A stretch of DNA of 37,353 nt from Streptomyces celluloflavus (GCA_000720995.1 JOEL01000057.1:1-37353), one strand, 5' to 3'. Positions 6,842-15,578 are shown, counted from the stretch's first letter. Numbers and translations: made by a program. The notes: generated from the sequence alone by a model not told the origin.

Positions 6842-9093
6842 GTGCTGCTATGGGGTACACGGACGCCGAGGCCGGCGCGGACCCGCCCATGGACCACAGT
6901 GGCCGCGCGTACCCCGTGGGGGACGCGGAGAACGGCCGGAACGCGAAGGATCCGAAGGACCCGAGGGACTCGAAGGGCTTGGCGGGCGCGAAGAGCTTGG
7001 AGGACATGGTGCAGAGCCTGGGTTCGGAGGGCGGTCGGAGCCCGGTAGCGGGAGCGGCGGACGGCGGGGCCTGGGACGACGGGGTGATCGCGCGGCGGGC
7101 GCGGACGGGGGAGTTCCCGCGGCCGGCGCGGCAGCGGGGCATGTCCTCACTCCTGGAGGCGGAACTGGAGGAGGCGGCCCGTTGGCTGGACCCCCTGGGA
7201 GCGGAGCCCCGGGGAGCAGGCGTCCAGGTATCGGGCGCCCCGCCATGGGACGTCGGACAAGGGGACGCCCAGGGGAGCGGGACGGGCTTCGAGCCGGGGT
7301 GGCGGGGGGAGCGGCGGGCGACGGGGGAGGACGAGGGCGCAACTCGGAGCGCAGGTGCGGGTGGGGCCGGCGCCGAGGCCGGGGCGTATGAGGTGTCGGC
7401 GGGCGGGAGCCGGTGCGGTGCGGGCGACGCGCTGTTGCTGCGGCTGGACGCGTTGCGTGAGCTGATCGAACTCTCCCGGACCCGGCTGGACGGGCGGACG
7501 CTGGCCGAGGCGGGCCGGGTGCTGGACGCGGCGGTCGAGCGGCACCGGCTGTCGGGTGAGTTCACCGTCGTCGCCATCGCCGGTGCGACCGGCAGCGGTA
7601 AGTCGTCGCTGTTCAACGCGTTGGCGGGGGCGAACCGTTCGTCGGTGGGGGTGCGCCGGCCGACCACCTGCGAGCCGGTGGCCTGCGTCTGGTCGGGCGA
7701 CGGGCCGGGTGACAGGCCGGGCGCGGAGGGGCTGCTGAACCGGCTGGACGTGCCGCTGCGCCGTCGCCACCTCCCGGTGGACGCCGCCCCCGAACTGCGC
7801 GGGCTCCTGCTGCTCGACCTGCCCGACCACGACTCGGCGGCCACCGGGAACCGCGCGCAGGTGGACCGGTTGCTGGACCTGGTGGATGCCGTGATCTGGG
7901 TCGTGGACCCGGAGAAGTACGCGGACGCGGTGCTCCACGAGCGCTATCTGCGGCCGCTGGCGGGCCATGCCGAGGTCACGTTCGTGGTGCTCAACCAGGT
8001 GGACCGGCTGCCGGGCGAGGCCGCGGACCAGGTGGTGGACGATCTGCGCCGGCTGCTCGACGAGGACGGGCTGGCGCTGGGCGAGCACGGCGAGCCCGGG
8101 GCGACGGTGCTCGCGCTGTCCGCCGCCACCGGCAAGGGCGTCGGGGAACTGCGGGAGGCGCTCGGCCAGTTCGTCGCGGAACGGGGTGCGGCGGACCGGC
8201 GGCTGGCGGCCGATGTGGACGCGGCGGCGGAACGGTTGCGGTCGGCGTATGTGGCGGCGCGCCGGGTCGGGCTGACGGAAGAGGCCCGCGCGGAGTTCGA
8301 CGACCGGCTGGCCGAGGCGGTGGGCGCGGTGGCCACCGGGCGCGCGGCGGAACGCGACTGGCTGCGGCAGACGGCCTGGGTCTGCGGCTCACCGTGGACC
8401 CGGCTCAGCGGCGGACGGACGGGACGGTGGGCGTGGGAGGGCCCGGCCCGGGGCGCGCGGAAGCGCGGCGGGCGCCTGAACGGCGGACGTACGGGCCTCG
8501 GGCGTACGGCCGGTGGGGCTGCCGGCGCCGGGTACGAGGTGACGGGGGTGGCCGGCCCAGCGGCGGCGCGGCCGGTGGTGGAGCAGGCGGTGCGGATCGT
8601 GGCGGGCGAAGCGGCGTGCGGACTGCCGGAGCCCTGGGCCCAGGCGGTGCGCGAGGCGGCGGAACGGGGTGCGGAGGGGTTGCCCGAGGCGCTGGACAAG
8701 GCGGCGGCGGACGCCGAGACGTCCCTGCGGGGCGGCCCGGCGGTGAAGCCGCGCTGGTGGACGGTGGCCGCCGTGTTGCAGGGGCTGCTGTTCGTGCTCC
8801 AAGTGGCCGGTGTGCTGTGGCTGCTGGGCGTGGTCACGGGGGTGACGGACGCGACGGGGTGGCTCGCCGCGCTGCTGCCCGCGGTCATCGGCTCGGCGGG
8901 CGGCCCGGCACTGGCCTGGCTGTGCCGGATGGGGGCACGCGGTCCGGCCCGCCGGTACGGGCAGGAGGCGGAGCGACGACTGCGGAGCACGGCGGCGGGA
9001 TGCGGCCGGGCCCGGGTCCTGAAGCCGGTCACCGCCGAACTGAAGCGCTACCAGGAGGTGCGCGAGCGGTACGCGGTGGCGTCGGGCGCGTAG
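6838..9093 (+). CDS. dynB: Dynamin-like GTPase with C-terminal membrane spans, probable DynB
   Basis: A 751-residue protein starting at GTG 6838, which overlaps the upstream stop by 4 bases (GTGA). Residues 1 to about 200 are low-complexity Gly/Ala/Arg/Ser/Pro. The GTPase domain follows: P-loop GATGSGKSS (about 249-257), G3 LLLDLPDHD (about 324), G4 LNQVDRL (about 385-391). The C-terminus has two membrane spans, around [17 protein letters not shown] (about 647-663) and [14 protein letters not shown] (about 675-690), joined by a short loop, then a basic helical tail. Two C-terminal spans match the membrane-anchored partner in the DynA/DynB pair, which would recruit the soluble partner to division septa. 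Naming rests on architecture and synteny, not on alignment. Confidence 0.72.
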   Translation: MSAAMGYTDAEAGADPPMDHSGRAYPVGDAENGRNAKDPKDPRDSKGLAGAKSLEDMVQSLGSEGGRSPVAGAADGGAWDDGVIARRARTGEFPRPARQRGMSSLLEAELEEAARWLDPLGAEPRGAGVQVSGAPPWDVGQGDAQGSGTGFEPGWRGERRATGEDEGATRSAGAGGAGAEAGAYEVSAGGSRCGAGDALLLRLDALRELIELSRTRLDGRTLAEAGRVLDAAVERHRLSGEFTVVAIAGATGSGKSSLFNALAGANRSSVGVRRPTTCEPVACVWSGDGPGDRPGAEGLLNRLDVPLRRRHLPVDAAPELRGLLLLDLPDHDSAATGNRAQVDRLLDLVDAVIWVVDPEKYADAVLHERYLRPLAGHAEVTFVVLNQVDRLPGEAADQVVDDLRRLLDEDGLALGEHGEPGATVLALSAATGKGVGELREALGQFVAERGAADRRLAADVDAAAERLRSAYVAARRVGLTEEARAEFDDRLAEAVGAVATGRAAERDWLRQTAWVCGSPWTRLSGGRTGRWAWEGPARGARKRGGRLNGGRTGLGRTAGGAAGAGYEVTGVAGPAAARPVVEQAVRIVAGEAACGLPEPWAQAVREAAERGAEGLPEALDKAAADAETSLRGGPAVKPRWWTVAAVLQGLLFVLQVAGVLWLLGVVTGVTDATGWLAALLPAVIGSAGGPALAWLCRMGARGPARRYGQEAERRLRSTAAGCGRARVLKPVTAELKRYQEVRERYAVASGA

Positions 9094-9116
9094 CGGGATG
9101 GTGGTGGGGCGGGCGC

Positions 9117-9188
9117 GTTGGATGTGGCGGGCATGTTGGATGTGGCGAGTGCGTCGGATGTGACGGGCACGTCGGATGCGACGGGGTC
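9117..9188. repeat. 18-bp tandem repeat, four copies
   Basis: Four exactly phased 18-base units begin at 9117, 9135, 9153 and 9171, with consensus GTYGGATGTGRCGGGCAY. Each differs from its neighbour at only a few positions. The array starts 24 bases after the dynB stop. Confidence 0.9.
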
Positions 9189-9200
9189 TCGTGTCGCCGG

Positions 9201-9516
9201 TGGCGGGTGCCCTGTCACGCGTGCGACCGGCTGCTGGTAACCGCCCGCTGGTGATCGCCCGCCCGCGATCGGGTGGCCGTGACGTGGGGGCTGTGCCCTG
9301 GTGCCGGTGAGGGGGACGGCGGTACGCCCGGCGACGGGGGACGCGGGGTGCCGCGGGACGAGGCGGGTGCCCCGTCACGAGTACGACCGGCTGCCGGTGA
9401 CGGCCTGACTGTGAGTGCCCGCCCGCGATCGGGTGCCCGTGGCGGGCTGCCTGTACCCGGGGGCAGGTGACAGGGGCGGCGGTACGTCCGGCGGAAGGGG
9501 CTGCGGGGTACCGCGG
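9201..9516. repeat. 156-bp degenerate direct repeat, two copies
   Basis: Copies at 9201-9356 and 9361-9516 keep register over their whole length at an offset of exactly 160 bases. Shared landmarks are GGCGGGTGCCC at the start, CGACCGGCTGC, GCCCGCGATCGGGT in the middle, GGCGGTACG, and GCGGGGT(G/A)CCGCGG at the end. The copies have diverged substantially between these blocks. Confidence 0.8.
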
Positions 9517-9546
9517 CCCGCGGGCAGGGCGGCCCGGGTGACGGAG

Positions 9547-9573
9547 TTGTCCACAGTCGGCCCGTCGTCCACA
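9547..9573 (+). promoter_or_regulatory. Two DnaA-box-like sites
   Basis: TTGTCCACA at 9547-9555 is the 9-mer preferred by Streptomyces DnaA. TCGTCCACA at 9565-9573 differs at one position. They have the same orientation with starts 18 bases apart, inside two 18-base units (9546-9563, 9564-9581). The match is seen directly; DnaA binding is inferred from the known consensus. Confidence 0.6.
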
Positions 9574-9607
9574 GCCCGCCACGGCATTCGCGCACGCCGT
9601 GCAGCAT

Positions 9608-9748
9608 GGGATCACGCACAGCGATCAGCACACGGCGATCAGCGCAAAGCGATGAGCGCTCCGCGATCACAGTGCAGCGACAACGCATGGCGACAGCACA
9701 CAGCGATCGACGCGCAGCGAGCGAGCGGCGCACGGCGACAGTGAACGG
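9608..9748. repeat. Iteron-like array of about ten 13-14-bp units
   Basis: Units begin at 9608, 9621, 9635, 9649, 9663, 9677, 9690, 9703, (9717/9721) and 9735. Each opens with GCGATC or a variant (GCGATG, GCGACA, GCGAGC), and spacing is 13 or 14 bases apart from one 4-base slip. An approximate consensus is GCGATCAGCRCACG. The array ends 11 bases upstream of the GTG of the ssb gene. Confidence 0.82.
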
Positions 9749-9759
9749 GGGCGGTTTCG

Positions 9760-10395
9760 GTGAACGAGACGATGGTGACGTTGGTGGGGAACGCCGCGAC
9801 GGCGGTGGAGCACCGGCTGACGACGGCGGGTGTGGCGGTGGCGCGGTTCAGGCTGGCCGCGACCTCCCGGCGCTGGGACAAGGCGCGGGAGTGCTGGAGC
9901 GACGGGGAGACGAGTTTCTACACGGTCCGCGCCTGGCGCGCGCTCGCGGACAACGTCGCCGCGTCGGTCGCGGTCGGGGAACCTCTGGTGGTCCAGGGCA
10001 GGTTGAGGCTGCGGGAGGGGGAGCAGACGCCGGAGCGGGGCGGGCAGCGCTGGTTCTCGGCGGAGGTGGACGCGGTGGCGATCGGCCACGATCTGGGACG
10101 GGGCACCGCCGCGTTCCGCAGGGTGGTGCGGGCCCGTACGGATCCGCTGCCGCCGCAGCGGGGATCGGCCGAACCGGCCCCGAACGCCGGGAAATCGGCG
10201 CGGGCGGATGCCGCGCATTTCGTTGAATCAACAACTGCGGGGGAAGGGCCTATCGCGTCCAAAGTGCCAACCATGGATGAAGCGAGGACTACGGCCATCG
10301 CAACAACTACGACCGGCATGACAACCACGCCCGAAGCGACAACCGCGCCCGACGCGAGAACTTCCACGGAAGAAAGAACCGCTGCCGGAGTGTGA
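9760..10395 (+). CDS. ssb: Single-stranded DNA-binding protein, SsbB-like
   Basis: A 211-residue OB-fold protein. Residues 1 to about 120 form the SSB domain: TLVGNAAT, ARFRLAATSRRWD, SFYTVRAWRALADNV, VQGRLRLRE and DAVAIGHDLGRGTAAFRR. Streptomyces have an essential SsbA and a second SsbB needed for chromosome segregation at sporulation. The shape of the domain and the lack of an acidic DDDxPF tail, which recruits replication partners, point to the SsbB type. The GTG at 9760 is chosen; ATG 9772 is an alternative. The C-terminal 90 residues are Thr/Ala/Glu-rich low complexity with lower GC than the neighbours. The frame stays open for 71 codons beyond the TGA (10393-10395) to a second TGA at 10609. 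The iteron-like array just upstream may belong to its regulation. Confidence 0.88.
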   Translation: MNETMVTLVGNAATAVEHRLTTAGVAVARFRLAATSRRWDKARECWSDGETSFYTVRAWRALADNVAASVAVGEPLVVQGRLRLREGEQTPERGGQRWFSAEVDAVAIGHDLGRGTAAFRRVVRARTDPLPPQRGSAEPAPNAGKSARADAAHFVESTTAGEGPIASKVPTMDEARTTAIATTTTGMTTTPEATTAPDARTSTEERTAAGV

Positions 10396-10836
10396 ACCAC
10401 CGCCGGCGCACGAACCGCGGACGGCAGCGATATCGGCGGCGGAATGGCGGCAACAAGTGCCCCGGAAGCGGCAGTCGGCGTGGCCGGGGCAACAGTGGGG
10501 CCGGGTCGCCCCTTGCGAAAGCCGTACCTCGTGCCGCCTGTTACCGAGGTCACGCGGCGCCGCCCGAGAGGGGGCGAGGGCGATTCGCCTGAGAAGGTGT
10601 CAGTGCCCTGAAAAGTCCCGGAGATTTGTCGATAATGCCAGGTCAGCGGGGGCGTACGTGGTAACGATTGCGATTCGGATCGCTTGCGGGACGCCATTCC
10701 TGGGGAACGGGTTGCGCCCGATCCATAGGATCCGACAAGTGCTCACGGGGGCTGAACTATTCGGCTGTTGAGTTCTTTGCGATCTTTCCGGCGAGGCACC
10801 CTCCCCACTCGACGCTTCGCCTATGAGGAGAAATTC
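10396..10836. other. Intergenic region between ssb and the surface-protein gene
   Basis: 441 bases. The first 213 remain open in the ssb frame (10396-10608). Beyond that, the stretch 10610-10836 has lower GC and probably contains the surface-protein promoter; one weak candidate is GGAAC at 10704-10708, 17 bases before TAGGAT at 10726-10731. No RNA gene or clear terminator is recognised. Confidence 0.4.
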
Positions 10837-12285
10837 ATGCTTTCGATGAAGAGGCGGGGCGCAGCCCGCCTTGCCGCTGTGGCCATGGCCTCGGGCCTGG
10901 TCGCGGCGGGCGCGATAGCCACCGCGGGGACGGCCGCGGCGGACGACGTCACACCCTCGCACGGAGGTGCCATCGCCACGCTCGGCGGTCTGAAGACCTT
11001 CGACCAGGCGATCGTGCACGGCAACGGGCACGACCAGCGCATCGGTGCCGGTCTCTTCGAGATGTCGGTCGACAACGGCGGCACGCTTCAGACGTACTGC
11101 ATCGACATCCACAACCCGACGCAGCGCCAGGCGAAGTACCAGGAAGTGCCCTGGAAGGAGTCCTCGCTGCACAACAACGCGGACGCGGGCAAGATCCGCT
11201 GGATCCTCCAGAACTCCTACCCCCAGGTGAACGACCTCGCCGCGCTCGCGGCCAAGGCCGGATCCGGGACCCTGAGCGAGAAGACCGCCGCGGCCGCCAC
11301 CCAGGTCGCGATCTGGCGCTTCTCCGACCACGTCAAGGTGGACGCGGTCGACCCGGCGGCCGAGAAGCTCGCCGACTACCTGGAGAAGAACGCGCAGAGC
11401 GTCGCCGAGCCCAAGGCGTCGCTGACCCTGGACCCGCCGGCCGTCTCCGGCAAGTCCGGCAACAAGCTCGGCCCGGTCACCGTCCACACCAACGCCGACA
11501 ACGTCACGGTCGCCCCGGCGGCCAACGCGCCGGCCGGTGTCAAGATCGTCGGCAAGGACGGCAAGCCCGTCACCGGTGCCGCCGACGGTGCCCAGCTGTT
11601 CTTCGACGTGCCCGCGGGTGCGGCCGACGGCAGCGCCTCGCTGACCGCCCAGGCCGCCACCAAGGTCCCGGTCGGCCGTGCCTTCACCGGCATCGGTGAG
11701 CACGCCAAGAGCCAGACCCAGATCCTGGCCGGCTCCAGCGAGTCCACGGTCTCCGCGACCGCCACCGCCTCCTGGAAGAAGGAGGGTGCCATCCCGGCGA
11801 TCACCGCCGAGAAGAACTGCACCAAGGGCGGCGTGGACGTCACGACCTCCAACAAGGGCGACCAGGCGTTCCACTTCCAGCTCTCCGGCAAGAGCTACAC
11901 GGTCGCCCCGGGCGCCTCGCAGACCGTGACCGTGCCGGTGGGCGAGGACCAGCCGTACCAGATCACGGTCAAGGGTGACGGCGGCATTTCGAAGTCCTTC
12001 TCCGGCGTCCTGGACTGCAAGACCGTCGGCGGCACGCCCACCTCGAAGCCGAGCCCGGGTACGGCCGGCGGCAGCACCACCGGAGGTAACACCACCGGCG
12101 GCGGCACCACCGGTGGCGGTAGCGACACGGCCGGTGGCAGCACCGGCGCCAACAACGGCGGCGACCTCGCCGAGACCGGCTCCAGCAGCGCCACCCCGGT
12201 GATCGCGGGCGTCGCGGTCGCGCTGGTCCTGGCCGGCGGCGGCGCGGTGTTCTTCCTCCGCAAGAAGAAGGCCCCCACCGCATAG
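10837..12285 (+). CDS. Thioester-domain surface protein with LAETG sortase anchor
   Basis: A 482-residue secreted, wall-anchored protein. ATG 10837 follows GAGGAG at 10825-10830. The signal peptide is about residues 1-36 (cleavage after TAAA). A thioester domain follows with the two required residues visible: Cys88 in QTYCIDIHN and Gln156 in ATQVAIWRF, the TQxA motif. Such Cys-Gln thioester domains can bond covalently to host or surface amines. Two Ig-like beta domains then lead to a Gly/Thr-rich linker (about 408-443) and LAETG (444-448), a membrane span and KKK tail. LAxTG is the class E sortase signal used by Streptomyces for chaplins and other surface proteins. No sortase gene is in the window. 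The likely role is adhesion or aerial-hypha surface function. Confidence 0.92.
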   Translation: MLSMKRRGAARLAAVAMASGLVAAGAIATAGTAAADDVTPSHGGAIATLGGLKTFDQAIVHGNGHDQRIGAGLFEMSVDNGGTLQTYCIDIHNPTQRQAKYQEVPWKESSLHNNADAGKIRWILQNSYPQVNDLAALAAKAGSGTLSEKTAAAATQVAIWRFSDHVKVDAVDPAAEKLADYLEKNAQSVAEPKASLTLDPPAVSGKSGNKLGPVTVHTNADNVTVAPAANAPAGVKIVGKDGKPVTGAADGAQLFFDVPAGAADGSASLTAQAATKVPVGRAFTGIGEHAKSQTQILAGSSESTVSATATASWKKEGAIPAITAEKNCTKGGVDVTTSNKGDQAFHFQLSGKSYTVAPGASQTVTVPVGEDQPYQITVKGDGGISKSFSGVLDCKTVGGTPTSKPSPGTAGGSTTGGNTTGGGTTGGGSDTAGGSTGANNGGDLAETGSSSATPVIAGVAVALVLAGGGAVFFLRKKKAPTA

Positions 12286-12303
12286 TGACCGACCGGTGAC
12301 AGT

Positions 12304-12332
12304 CCGGTGACCGGCCGACGGCCGGCCACCGG
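12304..12332 (+). terminator. Probable terminator after the surface-protein gene
   Basis: CCGGTGACCGGCC and GGCCGGCCACCGG form a 13-bp stem with one mismatch and a 3-base loop, beginning 19 bases after the stop. There is no T-tract, which is common for actinobacterial terminators. Confidence 0.65.
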
Positions 12333-12566
12333 CCGACCCGGCACCCCGTGGCCCCGGAGCGCACCCGCGCCCCGGGGCCACGGGCGTCCGCCCCTGGCCC
12401 CGCCCGTGCCCCTCGTGGGCCGTCCGTCCGGCGGATCCCGTTTCCATCCCGGTGCGGGCGTACGGCAAGATGGGTGTATCTGCCCTCGCGCGGCCACGCC
12501 GCACCATGGCCCACGCGGCGGAGCCGCACACCCACCAGACAGATCCAGACTGCCGGACGGTTTCTC

Positions 12567-14231
12567 TTGGCTGAGTACATCTACACGATGCGCAAGACGC
12601 GCAAGGCGCACGGCGACAAGGTCATCCTCGATGACGTGACGCTGAGCTTCCTGCCAGGCGCGAAGATCGGTGTCGTGGGCCCCAACGGCGCCGGTAAGTC
12701 CACGGTGCTGAAGATCATGGCCGGTCTTGAGCAGCCCTCGAACGGTGACGCGTTCCTCTCCCCGGGCTACTCCGTCGGCATGCTCCTCCAGGAGCCGCCG
12801 CTGGACGAGTCCAAGACCGTGCTGGAGAACGTCCAGGACGGCGCCGCCGAGATCATGGGCAAGCTCAAGCGCTTCAACGAGGTCGCCGAGCTGATGGCGA
12901 CCGACTACTCCGACGCGCTGATGGAGGAGATGGGCAAGCTCCAGGAGGACCTCGACCACGCCAACGCGTGGGACCTGGACACCCAGCTCGAACAGGCCAT
13001 GGACGCGCTCGGCTGCCCGCCCGGCGACTGGCCGGTCACCAACCTCTCCGGTGGTGAGCGCCGCCGCGTCGCGCTCTGCAAGCTGCTGCTGGAGGCGCCC
13101 GACCTGCTGCTCCTCGACGAGCCCACCAACCACCTGGACGCCGAGTCCGTGCAGTGGCTGGAGCAGCACCTCGCGAAGTACCCCGGCACCGTCGTCGCCG
13201 TCACCCACGACCGGTACTTCCTCGACAACGTCGCCGGCTGGATCCTGGAGCTCGACCGCGGCCGCGCCATCGGCTACGAGGGCAACTACTCCACGTACCT
13301 GGAGACCAAGCAGACCCGCCTCAAGGTCGAGGGCCAGAAGGACGCCAAGCGCGCCAAGCGGCTGAAGGAAGAGCTGGAGTGGGTCCGCTCCAACGCGAAG
13401 GGGCGGCAGGCCAAGTCCAAGGCCCGGCTCGCGCGTTACGAGGAGATGGCCGCCGAGGCCGACAAGATGCGGAAGCTGGACTTCGAGGAGATCCAGATCC
13501 CGCCGGGCCCGCGCCTGGGCAGTGTCGTCGTCGAGGTCGAGAAGCTGTCGAAGGCGTTCGGCGACAAGGTCCTCATCGACGACCTGTCCTTCACGCTGCC
13601 GCGCAACGGCATCGTCGGCGTCATCGGTCCGAACGGCGCGGGCAAGACCACGCTGTTCAAGATGATCCAGGGCCTGGAGACCCCCGACTCCGGTCAGATC
13701 AAGGTCGGCGAGACCGTCAAGATCTCCTACATCGACCAGAACCGCGAGAACATCGACCCCAAGAAGACCCTGTGGGCCGTGGTCTCCGACGAACTGGACT
13801 ACATCAACGTCGGCCAGGTCGAGATGCCCTCGCGCGCCTACGTCTCGGCGTTCGGCTTCAAGGGCCCGGACCAGCAGAAGCCGGCCGGGGTCCTCTCCGG
13901 CGGTGAGCGCAACCGCCTCAACCTGGCGCTCACCCTCAAGCAGGGCGGCAACCTGCTGCTCCTCGACGAGCCGACCAACGACCTCGACGTCGAGACGCTC
14001 TCCTCCCTGGAGAACGCCCTGCTGGAGTTCCCGGGCGCCGCGGTGGTCGTCTCCCACGACCGCTGGTTCCTGGACCGCGTCGCCACGCACATTCTGGCGT
14101 ACGAGGGCGACTCCAAGTGGTTCTGGTTCGAGGGCAACTTCGAGTCGTACGAGAAGAACAAGATCGAGCGGCTCGGCGCGGACGCGGCCCGCCCGCACCG
14201 TGCCACGTACAAGAAGCTGACCCGGGGCTGA
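12567..14231 (+). CDS. ettA: Energy-dependent translational throttle protein EttA (ABC-F)
   Basis: A 554-residue ABC-F ATPase that binds the ribosomal E site and gates the first peptide bond according to ATP/ADP ratio. The TTG at 12567 is chosen as start (MAEYIYTMRKTRKAHGDK), which gives the usual actinobacterial length. Domain 1 has Walker A GPNGAGKST (38-46), signature LSGGERRRV and Walker B LLLLDEPTNHLD. The arm and linker insert lies at about residues 245-325. Domain 2 has GPNGAGKTT, LSGGERNRL and LLLLDEPTNDLD. The C-terminus RPHRATYKKLTRG is typical. There are no membrane spans, as expected. The next gene begins 6 bases after the stop, so the thioesterase and hypothetical genes are probably co-transcribed. 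Confidence 0.96.
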   Translation: MAEYIYTMRKTRKAHGDKVILDDVTLSFLPGAKIGVVGPNGAGKSTVLKIMAGLEQPSNGDAFLSPGYSVGMLLQEPPLDESKTVLENVQDGAAEIMGKLKRFNEVAELMATDYSDALMEEMGKLQEDLDHANAWDLDTQLEQAMDALGCPPGDWPVTNLSGGERRRVALCKLLLEAPDLLLLDEPTNHLDAESVQWLEQHLAKYPGTVVAVTHDRYFLDNVAGWILELDRGRAIGYEGNYSTYLETKQTRLKVEGQKDAKRAKRLKEELEWVRSNAKGRQAKSKARLARYEEMAAEADKMRKLDFEEIQIPPGPRLGSVVVEVEKLSKAFGDKVLIDDLSFTLPRNGIVGVIGPNGAGKTTLFKMIQGLETPDSGQIKVGETVKISYIDQNRENIDPKKTLWAVVSDELDYINVGQVEMPSRAYVSAFGFKGPDQQKPAGVLSGGERNRLNLALTLKQGGNLLLLDEPTNDLDVETLSSLENALLEFPGAAVVVSHDRWFLDRVATHILAYEGDSKWFWFEGNFESYEKNKIERLGADAARPHRATYKKLTRG

Positions 14232-14236
14232 GGGTC

Positions 14237-14671
14237 GTGCGGCACCTCTACTCCTGCCCCCTGCGCTGGTCGGACATGGACGCGTTCGGCCATGTCAACA
14301 ACGCGGTGTTCGTCCGCTACCTCGAAGAGGCGCGGATCGACTTCATGCGCCGGCTGGCGCCGGGGGACGGCAGCCCGTCGTTCACCGGCGGCTCGGTCGT
14401 CGCCCGGCACGAGATCGACTATCTGCGGCCGCTGGTGCACCGGCACGCCCCGGTGGCCATCGAGCTGTGGGTCACGAAGGTCAACGCCGCGTCGATGACC
14501 ATCGGGTACGAGATCAAGGACGAGGACACCCTCTACCTCCGGGCCTCGACCGTCGTCGTCCCCTACGACTTCACCGAAGGACGTCCCCGCCGCATCACTG
14601 CGGAGGAGAAGACCTACCTGAAGGAGTACCTGGACGACGCCGCACAGCAGGAGGGGGCCGTCGCCGTATGA
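14237..14671 (+). CDS. Hot-dog-fold acyl-CoA thioesterase (YbgC/FcbC type)
   Basis: A 144-residue thioesterase expected to hydrolyse acyl-CoA thioesters. The family motif is intact at the N-terminus: RWSDMDAFGHVNNAVFVRYLEEAR (around residues 10-33), with the catalytic Asp in DMDAFGHVNN. The central strands and the RASTVVVPYDF segment complete a single hot-dog domain. The GTG at 14237 is the start just after the ettA stop (14229-14231), with a short GAGGG ribosome site overlapping it. The stop overlaps the next start by 4 bases (ATGA, 14668-14671). The substrate is not readable. The ettA-thioesterase adjacency is a familiar actinobacterial arrangement. Confidence 0.9.
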   Translation: MRHLYSCPLRWSDMDAFGHVNNAVFVRYLEEARIDFMRRLAPGDGSPSFTGGSVVARHEIDYLRPLVHRHAPVAIELWVTKVNAASMTIGYEIKDEDTLYLRASTVVVPYDFTEGRPRRITAEEKTYLKEYLDDAAQQEGAVAV

Positions 14672-15378
14672 CGGCGCTGCGCCTGGCCGGTGCCGGGGAG
14701 GCGGCGGATCTCGCCGCCTTCCTGGGCCGGCTGCTCCACTACGACCGCGCCGCCGCGGTACGGCTCCAGGCTTCCGGCGGCGTGCTCGCCGTCTTCGGCC
14801 GCCCGCCGTCCTTCGAGGTGCTGGCGATCCGCACCGCCCGGCTGGCCGACGACCTCGACTTGGACGTCACCGTCTCCGCGGGCGAACTCCTCGAAGGCGT
14901 CGCGGAACCGGCCGGTGTCCTGACCGTGCCCGCCGCGGTCACCGGCCCGCCCTGGGCCGGGGTCCTGCCGCCCCGCGGCGGCTGGCGCCGGGTGCCGGGA
15001 CTGCCCGCGCCCGACGCACTGGTGCGCACGGTGGCCGCCGCGGTCGCCGAGTTCCGCGCCCGCGACGAGGCGCTGCCGCCGCAGCACCGCACCCGCGGCG
15101 AACGGGACCGGATCGGCCGGGAGATCTGGTCGCGCGCCCTCGGCGACACCCACCTCCCGCTGCGCGCCGCGCACGCCGCCCAGTCCCTGGGCTTCCTGCG
15201 CCCCGCGCATGCCGGCGCCCTGACCGGCGGCGGCGCCTCGCCCGCCTCCCCCGTCCCGCAGCCGCTGTCCCTGCTCGCCGCCGGCGGCTGGCTGCGGCTG
15301 AGCACCCCCTACGGCTCGATCGCCGTACGGACGGGTGGCGCGACGGGACTGTCGGGACTGAGCGTCACACCCAGCTGA
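14668..15378 (+). CDS. Conserved actinobacterial hypothetical protein
   Basis: A 236-residue soluble protein with no membrane span or signal peptide. Start ATG 14668 overlaps the thioesterase stop, indicating coupled translation. Features visible are an N-terminal helical LAAFLGRLLHYDRAAAVRLQ, a beta-rich FEVLAIRTARL, a Gly/Pro-rich middle (about 85-110: PPWAGVLPPRGGW), and a helical domain with ALPPQHRTRGERDRIGREIWSR and AHAAQSLGFL. It resembles the conserved unknown that often follows ettA and the thioesterase in actinomycetes. I do not recognise a catalytic motif and assign no function. The stop overlaps the first unit of a 17-bp tandem repeat. Confidence 0.85.
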   Translation: MTALRLAGAGEAADLAAFLGRLLHYDRAAAVRLQASGGVLAVFGRPPSFEVLAIRTARLADDLDLDVTVSAGELLEGVAEPAGVLTVPAAVTGPPWAGVLPPRGGWRRVPGLPAPDALVRTVAAAVAEFRARDEALPPQHRTRGERDRIGREIWSRALGDTHLPLRAAHAAQSLGFLRPAHAGALTGGGASPASPVPQPLSLLAAGGWLRLSTPYGSIAVRTGGATGLSGLSVTPS

Positions 15379-15414
15379 CCGTCACACCGAGCTGGCGGTC
15401 ACACCGAGCTGAGG
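15364..15414. repeat. 17-bp tandem repeat, three copies
   Basis: Units start at 15364, 15381 and 15398, each GTCACACCSAGCTGRCG-like. The first contains the stop codon of the upstream gene. It lies between two convergent genes (15378 and 15579); the rest of that 200-base gap is Cys/Gly/Pro-codon-like GC-rich sequence in which I see no gene. Confidence 0.85.
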
Positions 15415-15578
15415 GGACATGCCGGTCCGGCGCTCACACCCGGACGTGAGCGTCCGGCCGCCGCGCGGACCGGCACCGTGCCCCGTTGCGGGCCGGTCCG
15501 GTCTCGGTACGGGCCGGTCACGCACCGCCCGGCCGGCGATCTCCCCCCGACTCCCCGGCCCCCGGCCACCCCTCCCGG

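Larger units (their letters stand above)
9094..9759. other. Repeat-rich non-coding region between the dynamin operon and ssb
   Basis: These 666 bases contain no convincing gene on either strand. They hold four ordered repeat systems: an 18-bp unit repeated four times (9117-9188), a 156-bp direct duplication (9201-9356 and 9361-9516), two DnaA-box-like 9-mers inside 18-bp units (9546-9581), and a ten-unit roughly 14-bp array (9608-9748). The last array ends 11 bases before the ssb GTG. The individual elements are listed separately. Confidence 0.8.

Noticed and set aside
9114-9254. Cys/Gly repeat peptide (VGCGGHVGCGECVGC type) read across the 18-bp array
   Set aside because: It is the tail of an out-of-frame reading that runs through dynB, and has no start or ribosome site of its own. 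The repeat is better explained as DNA-level.
9215-9733. 172-codon minus-strand frame across the ssb upstream region
   Set aside because: It translates the iteron-like and 156-bp repeats into Ser/Arg/Pro low complexity, and third-position GC is not coding-like.
9608-9748. CRISPR array reading of the regular 14-base units
   Set aside because: Units are too short and have no unique spacers between conserved repeats, and no cas genes are present.
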